A DNA stretch of 64,000 nucleotides from Actinomycetota bacterium. Lineage in GTDB: Bacteria > Actinomycetota > Thermoleophilia > Gaiellales > Gaiellaceae. The stretch spans positions 1 through 64,000 of the forward strand of contig VAWH01000025.1 of NCBI GenBank assembly GCA_005888315.1. Reading direction: 5' to 3'. Below are positions 52,656 to 60,731 of this stretch, piece by piece (the first letter of the stretch is position 1; every line of letters begins with the position of its first letter). The notes under the pieces were generated by a model. The model had not been told where the DNA came from and did not search any database. It was given only the letters and a program-made list of their open reading frames with translations. Position numbers and translations under genes: made by a program.

Positions 52656-53567
52656 TTAGCGTCGCTTTGAAACCCGGCGCCGCTTGGCGTGCGGGTGAGA
52701 ACTGAAGTAGAGCTCGCGCCGACGGCGATCGCTGATGTGCGTGTAGAGCTCGGTCGTCGCCAGGTCCGCGTGTCCGAGCATCTCCTGGACGCTACGGAGA
52801 TCGGCGCCTCCCTCCAGCAGGTGCGTGGCGAACGAATGCCTGAGCAGGTGCGGGTGGACCCGCCCCGGCTCGAGGCCCGCCTTCTCCGCCAGGCGCCGCA
52901 AGACCAGGAAGACGCCCGCGCGCGTCAGGCCACCGCCCTGGGCATTGAGGAAGAGCTCCGGCCGATGCCGGCGATCGAGATGCGGCCTTCCACGCGAGAT
53001 GTAGCGCCGAAGCGCGTCGGCCGCGGGCCGGCCGAGCGGCACGATTCGCTCCTTCGCGCCTTTGCCCGTGGCCCTGACAAGCCGCTGTTCGAGATCGACG
53101 TCGGTCTTGCCGAGGCCGACCGCCTCGCCGACTCGCAGCCCGGCGCCGTAGAGCAGCTCGACGAGGGCGCGGTCGCGCAGCGCTCGAGGCGTTGTTCCCG
53201 CCGCAGCGTCGATCAGCCGCTCGGCCTCGGACGGCGAGAGTGTGCGTGGCAACCGCCGAGCTTTGCGCGGGAGCGCGACGGCGGCGGCCGGGTTGTCGGT
53301 CCGCCGTCCGAGCAGGACGAGGTGGCGGAAGAAGGATCGCGCCGCGGCGGTGCGCCGCGCGATCGTCGCGGACGAGCGGCCTTCGGCGCGCAGCTCGGCC
53401 AGATAGCGCTCGAGCTCCTCGGTCGTGACTGCGTGGAGCGGCCGTTCTAGCCGTGCCGCAATGTCGTTCAGGTCGCGGCGGTAGGCGTCGACTGTCCGCG
53501 GCGCCCGCGTTGCGGCCAGGAGCGCGAGGAAGCCTTCGAGGTCGGGGTCTTTCGCGGGCCCAGCCAT
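52656..53567 (-). CDS. xerD: XerD-type tyrosine recombinase
   Basis: 303 residues. N-terminal SAM-like DNA-binding domain (about 8-95), then the catalytic domain with Arg in GAGLRVGEAVGL (about 145), Lys in KGAKERIVPL, His/Arg in HLLRHSFATHLLEGG and Tyr in TTELYTHI (about 274). All residues are intact and length is normal. Resolves chromosome dimers at dif with XerC. The second recombinase lies 280 bases upstream on the same strand. Confidence 0.92.
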   Translation of the reverse strand: MAGPAKDPDLEGFLALLAATRAPRTVDAYRRDLNDIAARLERPLHAVTTEELERYLAELRAEGRSSATIARRTAAARSFFRHLVLLGRRTDNPAAAVALPRKARRLPRTLSPSEAERLIDAAAGTTPRALRDRALVELLYGAGLRVGEAVGLGKTDVDLEQRLVRATGKGAKERIVPLGRPAADALRRYISRGRPHLDRRHRPELFLNAQGGGLTRAGVFLVLRRLAEKAGLEPGRVHPHLLRHSFATHLLEGGADLRSVQEMLGHADLATTELYTHISDRRRRELYFSSHPHAKRRRVSKRR

Positions 53568-53847
53568 GCCTGGCCTGATTTCGCGGCGCTGCGCCGATCG
53601 CCTGCGTGCAGCGTCCCCCAACCGGCGCCCGTCGCGACCGCTGCGCTTGGCGCGGAGTTGGCGCCTTCCCGTCACAGACACGCGCGCCATCCGCCGGTAT
53701 CGTCGACTTCGAGGGAGGAGGGAAGAGCCCCACCCAAATAAGGGCGGGGGCTGCGCCCGTCGCGTGCGCGCGTGAAGACAGGGATGTCTGCGGCGATCAT
53801 GCGCTGCGCCGCGACGCTCCGTCTGGTTCGTCCGTTGCGCGGCGGGG
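53568..53847. other. Intergenic space between the two recombinase genes
   Basis: 280 bases. No convincing gene: open frames are short and arginine-rich, without codon bias. No dif-like 28-bp site (two 11-bp arms with a 6-base centre) was recognised. Confidence 0.5.
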
Positions 53848-54675
53848 CTAGGAGCGAGGGTGCGCGCGGTCGTAGACGCGGCGCAGGCGGCGGCCGTCGA
53901 CATGTGAGTAGATCTGGGTCGTCGACAGGGAACTGTGGCCGAGCAGTTCTTGGATCGTGCGCAGGTCGGCACCGCCTTCGAGGAGGTGGGTGGCGAAGGC
54001 GTGACGCAGGCGATGCGGATGAGGCAGCAACCGTCGTAACGTGCTTGTGTCCAGGCGCCGGCCTCGCGCGGAGAGGAAGAGCGCGTTCTCGGCGCCGCGG
54101 GCCAGTTCGGGGCGCGCGCGATGGAGGTAGCGCGCCAGCCAGTGGGCGGCCTCCTCGCCGAGCGGAACCATCCGCTCCTTGCCGCCCTTCCCGTGGACGT
54201 GGACGAGCTCCTGCTCGAAGTCGACGTCGCCGAGATCGAGGTCGACGGCCTCGCGGCTGCGCAGCCCGGCCGAGTAGACGAGCTCTCCGAGGGCACGGTT
54301 TCGCAATCCCAGCGGGCCGTCCCGCTCCAGGGCGGCGAGCTCCGTGTCGATCTCCTCGGACTTCGGGGCCTCGGGCAGCCGGCGCGGCTGCCGCGGAGCG
54401 AATGACGTGTCCGGAACACGCTCGGGACCGAGCGCGAAGCGCACGAGGGCCCGTACCGCGGCGAGCTTGCGCCCGATCGTCGCCGGGGCGAGCTTCGGCC
54501 GGCGCCGGCCGAGGTCAGCCGCGTAGTCCGCGAACGACCGAACGTCGAAGTCGTCCAGCTTCAGCCCCCGACTCGAGAGCCAGTCGCTGAACTGCCGCAC
54601 GTCGATGCCGTACGCGCGCCGCGTCGACTCCGACAGCGCGGGACTGGCCAGAAAGCGGGCAATTCGCTCGTCCAC
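53848..54675 (-). CDS. xerC: XerC-type tyrosine recombinase, slightly shortened
   Basis: 275 residues. N-terminal domain to about 90, catalytic Arg in SAGLRSREAVDLDLG (about 145), Lys in HGKGGKERMVPLG, HRLRHAFATHLLEGG and Tyr in TTQIYSHV (about 255). The linker before the HxxR motif is short: TSTLRRLL runs straight into PHPHRLRH, where relatives usually have about ten more residues (an additional helix end). All catalytic residues remain. GTG start. Tandem xerC and xerD in one locus is unusual. Confidence 0.88.
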   Translation of the reverse strand: MDERIARFLASPALSESTRRAYGIDVRQFSDWLSSRGLKLDDFDVRSFADYAADLGRRRPKLAPATIGRKLAAVRALVRFALGPERVPDTSFAPRQPRRLPEAPKSEEIDTELAALERDGPLGLRNRALGELVYSAGLRSREAVDLDLGDVDFEQELVHVHGKGGKERMVPLGEEAAHWLARYLHRARPELARGAENALFLSARGRRLDTSTLRRLLPHPHRLRHAFATHLLEGGADLRTIQELLGHSSLSTTQIYSHVDGRRLRRVYDRAHPRS

Positions 54676-54700
54676 GGAGAGCGATTCGCGCTCGCCCAGC

Positions 54701-54719
54701 CGAAGCCTCTGAGGCTTCG
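54701..54719. terminator. Perfect hairpin between GNAT and xerC genes
   Basis: CGAAGCCTC-T-GAGGCTTCG, 9-bp arms, adjoining repeat copy D. Lies upstream of xerC on the minus strand; could end the GNAT transcript. Confidence 0.45.
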
Positions 54720-54777
54720 CTTGCGATGCCGATTCAGAGGACGTCCGGGCTCTGCCCGGGCGGCCGTCTAATCCCGG
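54711..54777 (+). repeat. Family 1 repeat, copy D
   Basis: GAGGCTTCGCTTGCGATGCC, GATTCAGAGGAC, CCGGGC-TCT-GCCCGG stem (54745-54759), GGCCGTCTAATCCCGG end. Core nearly identical to copy E. Confidence 0.8.
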
Positions 54778-54802
54778 GTGGAAGAGCGGATGCCGCCTGT
54801 TC

Positions 54803-55363
54803 TTAAGACCCCTCGCCCGGCAGCAGCGAGAAGACGGCGTAGTCCACGCGCCGATCCTCGCGATTGTTGAAGCCGCTGGCCCGAAGCGTGCCCTCGCGCG
54901 TGAATCCTGCCTTCTCCGCGACGCGGAGCGACGCCCCGTTGCGCACGTCCGCGCGCAGCTGCACCCGCTTCGCGCCGGCCTCGTCCACGGCCCAGCCCGA
55001 GAGCAACCTCACCGCACGCGTCGTCAGGCCCCGTCCGCGCGCCGGCGCTGCCGTCCAGTAGCCCACCTCGACGTTCGCGAGCTCTCGATCGAGAACGTGC
55101 ATCGCGATCGAGCCGACGACGGCACCGCTAGCGTGCTCGACGACGGCGAAGAAGGCGCCGAGGCAGTCACGCCAGGCGGCTTCCGTCGAAAGCACATACT
55201 CGCGTGCGTCGCTTTCGCGGTATGGGCTCGGCAGCTGGTGGATCCAGCGGGCGATCTCTTGATCTGCGCAGGCGGCGGCGATCGCCGGGACGTCGTCCAG
55301 GGTCCACTGTCGCAGCGTCACGACTCCATCCGAGAGAGGCGGATCGGGCGGCTGAAGCTCCAC
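54803..55363 (-). CDS. GNAT-family N-acetyltransferase (RimJ/RimL type)
   Basis: 186 residues. VTLRQWTLDDVPAIAAACAD begins the GNAT fold; NVEVGYWTAAPARGRGLTTRAVRLL is the acetyl-CoA-binding motif A (R/Q-x-x-G-x-G/A), and VRNGASLRVAEKAGFTREGTLR is the RimJ/RimL-type end. Acetylates an amino group of a protein, antibiotic or amino acid. GTG at 55363 is preferred to an upstream start that would overlap the divergent pckA. TACCGT ends 6 bases before the GTG. Confidence 0.88.
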   Translation of the reverse strand: MELQPPDPPLSDGVVTLRQWTLDDVPAIAAACADQEIARWIHQLPSPYRESDAREYVLSTEAAWRDCLGAFFAVVEHASGAVVGSIAMHVLDRELANVEVGYWTAAPARGRGLTTRAVRLLSGWAVDEAGAKRVQLRADVRNGASLRVAEKAGFTREGTLRASGFNNREDRRVDYAVFSLLPGEGS

Positions 55364-55369
55364 GAGGCC

Positions 55370-55375
55370 ACGGTA
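55370..55375 (-). promoter_or_regulatory. Candidate leaderless -10 (TACCGT) for the GNAT gene
   Basis: Minus-strand TACCGT ends 6 bases before the GTG at 55363; no Shine-Dalgarno. Confidence 0.45.
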
Positions 55376-55469
55376 CAAGCCGCCCTCGAACCGCGGCGCG
55401 CGTACGATATGGCCCTCGACCCGCGCCAGCCGGGTCTCGTTTTTTGGGCCATCGGGAAGGAGACGCCGC

Positions 55470-57068
55470 GTGGCAATGACGATCGGAACCGAGGGACGGA
55501 TTGACCTCGGCGAGCACGGCATCGACGCCGGCGGGCGCGTGCATCTCCATCCCTCGACGTCGCTGCTCTACACGCACGCTCTGCAAGCGAACGAGGGTCG
55601 CCTCGCGGAGGGCGGACCGCTCGTCGTCGACACCGGACGTCACACCGGCCGCTCCCCGAACGACAAGTTCCTCGTCCGCGAGCCCGGCTCCGAGGAGCGA
55701 ATCTGGTGGGGGACCGTCAACCAGTCGATCGACGAAGCTCGGTTCGAAGGTCTCAGAGACAAGCTCACCTCGTTTCTGGAAGATCAGGACCTCTACGTCG
55801 TCGACTCGTTCGCCGGCGCCGATCCGGCGCACCGGCTCGCCGTCCGCGTGATCACGGACAGCGCCTGGCACGCGCTGTTCGCGAAGACGCTCTTCATCGA
55901 GCCGACCGAGGACGAGCTGGCAGAGTTCGAGCCGGAGGCCCTGGTTCTGCATGCGCCGGCGGTCGAGGCCGACCTGGACGAGGACGGGACCCGCAGCTCG
56001 ACGTTCGTGCTTCTGCACCCGACCCGGGCCGAGATCCTGGTCGGCGGCACCTTCTACGCGGGCGAGATCAAGAAGTCGGTCTTCACGCTGATGAACGACC
56101 GGCTGGCGCTCGAGGGCGTCCTGCCGATGCACTGCTCTGCGAACGTCGGCGACGAAGGCGACGTCGCCGTCTTCTTCGGCCTCTCCGGCACCGGCAAGAC
56201 GACCTTGTCCGCGGATCCGGACCGCCACCTGATCGGCGACGACGAGCACGGCTGGTCGGACGACGGGATCTTCAACATCGAGGGCGGCTGCTATGCGAAG
56301 GTGATCCGCCTCTCGGCCGAGGCCGAGCCCGAGATCTACAAGACGACGCACAGCTTCGGCACCGTGCTCGAGAACGTGATCGTCGACGAGCGAGGCGTGC
56401 TCGACCTCGACGACGACTCGAAGACCGAGAACACGCGCGCCGCCTACAAGCTGGAACAGATCGCGAATGCGTTGCCTACGAAGCGCGCCGGCCATCCGAG
56501 CTCCGTGATCTTCCTGGCCGCCGACGCGTTCGGCATCCTGCCTCCGCTCGCACGCCTCTCGCGCGAGCAGGCGATGTTCTACTTCCTCTCCGGCTTCACC
56601 GCGAAGCTCGCGGGCACGGAGATCGGCGTCAGCGAGCCGCAGCCGACGTTCTCGGCCTGCTTCGGGGCGCCGTTCCTGCCGCAGCCGCCGGCCGTCTACG
56701 CACACATGCTCGGTGAGCGGCTCGACCGCCATGGCGCGACCGTTTGGCTCGTGAACACGGGGTGGACCGGTGGGCCCTACGGCGAGGGTGAGCGGATGCC
56801 GATCACCGCCACGCGCGCGCTCCTGCACGCGGCGCTATCCGGCGGCGTCGCGGACACGCGGTTCCGTGCGGACGAGCTGTTCGGCTTCGAGGTACCCATC
56901 GAGGTTCACGGCGTCGAGTCGGCCTTGCTCGATCCACGCTCGACCTGGCGCGATCCGCAGGCGTACGACCGCAAGGCGCGTGAACTCGCGAAGATGTTCC
57001 GCGACAACTTCGCCCAGTTCGCAGCGGACGCAGGCGAGGCGGTCGTCGCGGCGGGTCCGCGGGTCTGA
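55470..57068 (+). CDS. pckA: ATP-dependent phosphoenolpyruvate carboxykinase
   Basis: Converts oxaloacetate and ATP to PEP, first step of gluconeogenesis. 532 residues, ATP type. TGRHTGRSPNDKFLV (about 56), MHCSANVG, kinase-1a GLSGTGKTTLSADP (about 237-250), kinase-2 DDEHGWSDDGIFNIEGGCYAK and TRALLHAALSG. Actinobacteria commonly use the GTP type, so the ATP type is worth noting. GTG at 55470 has AAGGAG 7 bases upstream; the ATG two codons later is the alternative. Fits with the TCA genes of this region. Confidence 0.95.
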   Translation: MAMTIGTEGRIDLGEHGIDAGGRVHLHPSTSLLYTHALQANEGRLAEGGPLVVDTGRHTGRSPNDKFLVREPGSEERIWWGTVNQSIDEARFEGLRDKLTSFLEDQDLYVVDSFAGADPAHRLAVRVITDSAWHALFAKTLFIEPTEDELAEFEPEALVLHAPAVEADLDEDGTRSSTFVLLHPTRAEILVGGTFYAGEIKKSVFTLMNDRLALEGVLPMHCSANVGDEGDVAVFFGLSGTGKTTLSADPDRHLIGDDEHGWSDDGIFNIEGGCYAKVIRLSAEAEPEIYKTTHSFGTVLENVIVDERGVLDLDDDSKTENTRAAYKLEQIANALPTKRAGHPSSVIFLAADAFGILPPLARLSREQAMFYFLSGFTAKLAGTEIGVSEPQPTFSACFGAPFLPQPPAVYAHMLGERLDRHGATVWLVNTGWTGGPYGEGERMPITATRALLHAALSGGVADTRFRADELFGFEVPIEVHGVESALLDPRSTWRDPQAYDRKARELAKMFRDNFAQFAADAGEAVVAAGPRV

Positions 57069-57183
57069 CCGAATTCCAAACCTCTTCCGCCTCAATCGTT
57101 ACAAGCTGCTGATCGCCGGCTAACAGCGCCCTCGTAGGTTCGGAACCGACGCCGAGGCATCGAACGGGGCCAAGGAGGGCGTG

Positions 57184-58071
57184 ATGAAGGGCAGGACGAA
57201 GTTGACAACGGCGGCGATCGCCGCAGCGCTGGCGCTCGTTGCGACCGGCACGGGTGCGACCGCGGGCTCCGCGGTAACCTGCTTGGGAGAGCCGGCGACG
57301 ATCGTCGGTACCGACGGCGACGACGTAATCGCCGGTACGAGCGACGACGACGTGATCGTGGCGCTCGCAGGCAATGACGTGATCAATGCAGGTGACGGAG
57401 ACGACCTCGTCTGCGCGGGCGAGGGCAACGACAAGATCAACGGTGGTGACGGCTTCTTCGACGGGATCGACGGCGGCCCGGGCGACGATTTGATCGACGG
57501 GGCGGATGCTGCCTTCACGTTCGCCATCTACGAAGACGCTTCAGGGCCGGTCACGGCAGATCTCGCCGCCCGAACCGCCAGCGGAGACGGCACGGACACG
57601 CTCGCGAGCGTGAACGGGCTGATCGGCTCGGACTATGACGACGTGCTCGCCGGCGACAACGATACGAATCTGATCATCGGCGGCCGCGGGAATGACAACA
57701 TCGGCGCCCGCGGCTCTGCCGATCTGGTCAGCGGTGACGCCGGCGATGACGTGCTCGACGGTGGCGCGGGGCGTGACACGGTCTCGTACTACGAATCGCC
57801 ACGAGGCGTCATCGTCAACCTCGCCACCGGCAAGGCCGCGGGCTGGGGGAGCGACCGCCTCGTGCACCTCGAGGACGTGGACGGCTCTCGCCACGCCGAC
57901 CGCCTGCTCGGCAATGCGGCGGTCAACAGGTTCGACGGCGAAGCGGGCGCCGACCGACTGATCGGCCTCGGCGGCAACGATGCTCTGTCCGGCAGCGCCG
58001 GCCGCGACTTCGCCGACGGCGGCCGCGGTCGCGACCGCTGCACGGCCGAGCGGCGGATTCGCTGCCCGTAG
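57184..58071 (+). CDS. Secreted RTX-type calcium-binding-repeat protein
   Basis: 295 residues. Signal peptide about 1-30. The body has many GGxGxDxhx-like nonapeptides: GTDGDDVIAGTSDDDVI, GNDVINAGDGDDLVCAG, GGRGNDN, GDAGDDVLDGGAGRDTV and GLGGNDALSGSAGRDF, the hemolysin-type calcium-binding repeats that fold into a beta-roll outside the cell on binding Ca2+. Ends with a Cys-containing RCTAERRIRCP. No enzymatic domain is attached. ATG at 57184 has AAGGAGG 6 bases upstream. TTACAA-16-TAACAG at 57099-57126 may be its promoter. A strong hairpin follows. Confidence 0.9.
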   Translation: MKGRTKLTTAAIAAALALVATGTGATAGSAVTCLGEPATIVGTDGDDVIAGTSDDDVIVALAGNDVINAGDGDDLVCAGEGNDKINGGDGFFDGIDGGPGDDLIDGADAAFTFAIYEDASGPVTADLAARTASGDGTDTLASVNGLIGSDYDDVLAGDNDTNLIIGGRGNDNIGARGSADLVSGDAGDDVLDGGAGRDTVSYYESPRGVIVNLATGKAAGWGSDRLVHLEDVDGSRHADRLLGNAAVNRFDGEAGADRLIGLGGNDALSGSAGRDFADGGRGRDRCTAERRIRCP

Positions 58072-58082
58072 CGGGTGGAGCG

Positions 58083-58114
58083 CATCTGGGGGAACCTCCT
58101 GGTTCCCCCAGATG
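58083..58114 (+). terminator. Strong hairpin terminator after the RTX gene
   Basis: Perfect 14-bp stem CATCTGGGGGAACC / GGTTCCCCCAGATG with TCCT loop, 11 bases after the stop. No U-tract follows. The longest perfect stem in the window. Confidence 0.75.
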
Positions 58115-58186
58115 GTTCGCTTCGCGGACAGGCGCTGCGCGCCGATCGCCGCACCTGCTACGAAGCCCAGCCTGGACCGCATTAGA

Positions 58187-58192
58187 TAGCGT
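58187..58192 (+). promoter_or_regulatory. Candidate leaderless -10 (TAGCGT) for the sdh operon
   Basis: TAGCGT ends 8 bases before the sdhA GTG. Confidence 0.35.
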
Positions 58193-58200
58193 CCGAGCAG

Positions 58201-59880
58201 GTGGAAGCGAAGCACGACGTGCTGATCGTCGGTGCCGGCTGCGCAGGGATGCGCGCCGCGATCGAGGCTTTCGACGCAGGCGCTGATGTCGCCCTCCTCT
58301 CCAAGATCCACCCGGTGCGAAGCCACTCCGGCGCGGCCGAGGGCGGCATCAATGCGGCGCTCGGCAACGCCTCGGAGGACGATCCGGAGAAGCACGCCTT
58401 CGACACGGTCAAAGGCTCGGACTACCTCGGTGACCAGGACGCGATCCAGGTGCTCTGCGACGAGGCGCCCGACGACGTCTACCAGCTCGAGCACTGGGGC
58501 GCCGTGTTCTCGCGGACGGAGGACGGACGGATCGCCCAGCGCCCCTTCGGCGCCGCGGGCGAGCCGCGCACGGCCTATGCCGCCGACATCACCGGCCACG
58601 TGCTCGTTCACGTGCTCTACGAGCAGGTGATGAAGCGCGACATCCCGACCTACGAGGAGTACTTCGCGTGGCAGCTCGTGATCGACGACGACCGTTGTCA
58701 GGGCGTGATCGCCTGGGATCTCCTCAACGGAGGCCTGAAGACGATCGGGGCCAAGACCGTGATCCTCGCGACGGGCGGTGCCGGCCGGTTGTACACGGGG
58801 ACGACGAATGCGTACGCGTGCACCGGCGACGGGATGACGATGGCGCTCCGTGCCGGGGTGCCGCTGAAGGACATGGAGATGATGCAGTTCCACCCGACGA
58901 CGCTCGCGCCGACCGGGATCCTGATCACCGAAGGCACCCGCGGCGAGGGCGCCTACCTGTTGAACTCCGAAGGCGACCGGTTTCTGAAGCGCTATGCCCC
59001 CAACGCGATGGAGCTTGCCTCGCGCGACGTGATCTCACGTGCGGAGCAGACCGAGATCGACGAGGGCCGCGGCGTCGACGGCAACGTCCTGCTCGACATG
59101 CGCCACCTCGGCGCGGAGAAGATCATCGAGCGCTTGCACGGAACCCGCGAGCTGGCGATGACCTACGCCGGGGTCGATCCGATCCACGAGCCGATTCCGG
59201 TGCGCCCGGGGGCCCACTACCACATGGGCGGCGTCGACACCGACCTCGACGGGCGCACCGAGCTCGAAGGTCTCTACGCGGCGGGTGAGTGCGCCTGCGT
59301 GTCGGTCCACGGTGCAAACCGCCTCGGCGGCAACGCCTTGATGGAGACGATCACCTACGGCAAGCGCGCCGGCCGGCATGCCGCCGACTGGGCGTTGACC
59401 CACACCACCGTCGAGGTGCCGCCGTCAGTCGAAGCCGATGCCGAGCGCGACCTCCGTCGCCTGCTCGATCGCACCGAAGGCGAGCGGCCCTGGGCGATCC
59501 GCAACGAGCTCGCGGAGACGATGCACGTCAATTTCGGCGTCTTCCGCAAGGAGGACCAGATGCGCGAGCAGGGCGAGATCGTTGCCGGCCTGCGCGAGCG
59601 CTACCAGCAGGTCGTCGTCGACGACAAGGGTGAGATCTTCAACAACGACCTGACGCAGGCGCTCGAACTCGGCTTCCTGCTCGAGCTGGCCGAGTGCATG
59701 GTCGTCTGCGGGCTGGCCCGCAAGGAAAGCCGAGGCGCCCACGCGCGCCCCCACGACTATCCGGACCGGGACGACGAGAACTACCTGAGGCACACGCTCG
59801 TCCGCTGGACGGAGGGGCCCGTCCTCGACTGGAAGCCGGTGACTATGACCAAGTGGCAGCCGATGGAGCGAACGTACTGA
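58201..59880 (+). CDS. sdhA: SdhA, succinate dehydrogenase/fumarate reductase flavoprotein
   Basis: Oxidises succinate to fumarate (or the reverse) at FAD. 559 residues. FAD turn VGAGCAGMRAAIEA (about 10-23), the flavin-linked His H42 in RSHSGAAEGG, LATGGAGRLY, substrate HPTTLAPTG and active-site HYHMGGVDTD (about 340), then YAAGECACVSVHGANRLGG. Four downstream genes overlap in a chain (lipoprotein, sdhB, sdhE), so they form one operon. No membrane cytochrome subunit genes are present, which fits a type E enzyme. Confidence 0.94.
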   Translation: MEAKHDVLIVGAGCAGMRAAIEAFDAGADVALLSKIHPVRSHSGAAEGGINAALGNASEDDPEKHAFDTVKGSDYLGDQDAIQVLCDEAPDDVYQLEHWGAVFSRTEDGRIAQRPFGAAGEPRTAYAADITGHVLVHVLYEQVMKRDIPTYEEYFAWQLVIDDDRCQGVIAWDLLNGGLKTIGAKTVILATGGAGRLYTGTTNAYACTGDGMTMALRAGVPLKDMEMMQFHPTTLAPTGILITEGTRGEGAYLLNSEGDRFLKRYAPNAMELASRDVISRAEQTEIDEGRGVDGNVLLDMRHLGAEKIIERLHGTRELAMTYAGVDPIHEPIPVRPGAHYHMGGVDTDLDGRTELEGLYAAGECACVSVHGANRLGGNALMETITYGKRAGRHAADWALTHTTVEVPPSVEADAERDLRRLLDRTEGERPWAIRNELAETMHVNFGVFRKEDQMREQGEIVAGLRERYQQVVVDDKGEIFNNDLTQALELGFLLELAECMVVCGLARKESRGAHARPHDYPDRDDENYLRHTLVRWTEGPVLDWKPVTMTKWQPMERTY

Positions 59881-60731
59881 ATCCCGGGCCGCTCCTCGGC
59901 GCCGCGCTCGTGGCAGCAGCGGTCATGCTGACCGCGTGCGGCAGCACGAGCGTCAGCCCCAAGTCCGTGGCTGGCGCTGCGACGAAGACTTCGTCCCTGA
60001 AGAGCTACCGCGTCCAGACGACGACGACTCTCAAGCTCGGCAAGCGCGACGTCACGTTCAAGGGCGACGGCGTCTTCGCTCCGAAGGGACGCCGGGGACG
60101 CCTCTCGCTCGACATGTCCGCTCTCAATCAGATCTCCGGCGCCGAGGGAAGCCCCTACAACCTCGGCTACGCCCAGTTCGTTCTCGACGGCACGTCGATC
60201 TATATGCGAATCCCCCTCCTGAAGCAGCTCAATCCGAGCCTGAAGCCTTGGGTGAAGCTCGATCTCGGCCAGGCCGGCCGCACACGAGCGCTCGACTTCG
60301 GCTCCTTCCTGCAGTTCGGCCAGGGCGGCGACCCGACGCAGGCGCTGGAGTACCTGCGCGCGACCGGCAAGCTCGAGAAGAAGGGCACCGACACCGTGCG
60401 CGGCGTCTCGACGACGCACTACAAGAGCGCGGTCGATCTCCGCAAAGTCGCCGACAAGGCGCCTGCGAACCTGCGTGCCGAGCTCCGGACGAACGTGGAC
60501 CGTGTGATCGCGCTCACCGGCTCCTCCACGATTCCCGTCGAGGTCTGGGTGGACGAGCAGGGGTATGTGCGTAAGGAGCGCTATACGGAAAAGCTGGAGC
60601 TGCAAGGGCACAAGGTCGACGTCGAGGAGTCCGTGGAGCTCTTCGATTTCGGCACGCCCGTGATCGCCCCCGTGCCGCGCGCGGCAGACGTCAGCGATTT
60701 CACCGCCGCCACGACCGGATCCAGCAGCTGA
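59877..60731 (+). CDS. Putative lipoprotein, LppX/LprG-like, inside the sdh operon
   Basis: About 284 residues. The N-terminal hydrophobic stretch (PLLGAALVAAAVMLTAC) ends in a lipobox LTAC, so the mature protein would be lipid-anchored outside. The body (ATKTSSLKSYRVQTTTTLKL, then FVLDGTSIYMRIP) and the later VSTTHYKSAVDLRKVADKAP look like the LolA-fold LppX_LprAFG group, which carry lipids. Start codon uncertain: CTG at 59877 has GGAG 8 bases upstream; GTG at 59851 is another choice. Overlaps sdhA and sdhB at both ends. Confidence 0.75.
   Translation: MNPGPLLGAALVAAAVMLTACGSTSVSPKSVAGAATKTSSLKSYRVQTTTTLKLGKRDVTFKGDGVFAPKGRRGRLSLDMSALNQISGAEGSPYNLGYAQFVLDGTSIYMRIPLLKQLNPSLKPWVKLDLGQAGRTRALDFGSFLQFGQGGDPTQALEYLRATGKLEKKGTDTVRGVSTTHYKSAVDLRKVADKAPANLRAELRTNVDRVIALTGSSTIPVEVWVDEQGYVRKERYTEKLELQGHKVDVEESVELFDFGTPVIAPVPRAADVSDFTAATTGSSS

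Noticed and set aside
52656-54675. Integrases marking a prophage or genomic island
   Set aside because: Both sequences have Xer-type length and motifs, and no phage, transposase or attachment-site duplication is near.
55167-56828. Long open frame (over 500 codons) antisense to pckA
   Set aside because: It lies wholly opposite a clear pckA and is rich in Arg, Asp and Glu in the way expected of shadow frames in G+C-rich DNA; no motif or ribosome site. The same holds for the long antisense frames opposite the ABC exporter (36271-37128), cysT (20225-21061) and cysA (21845-22909).
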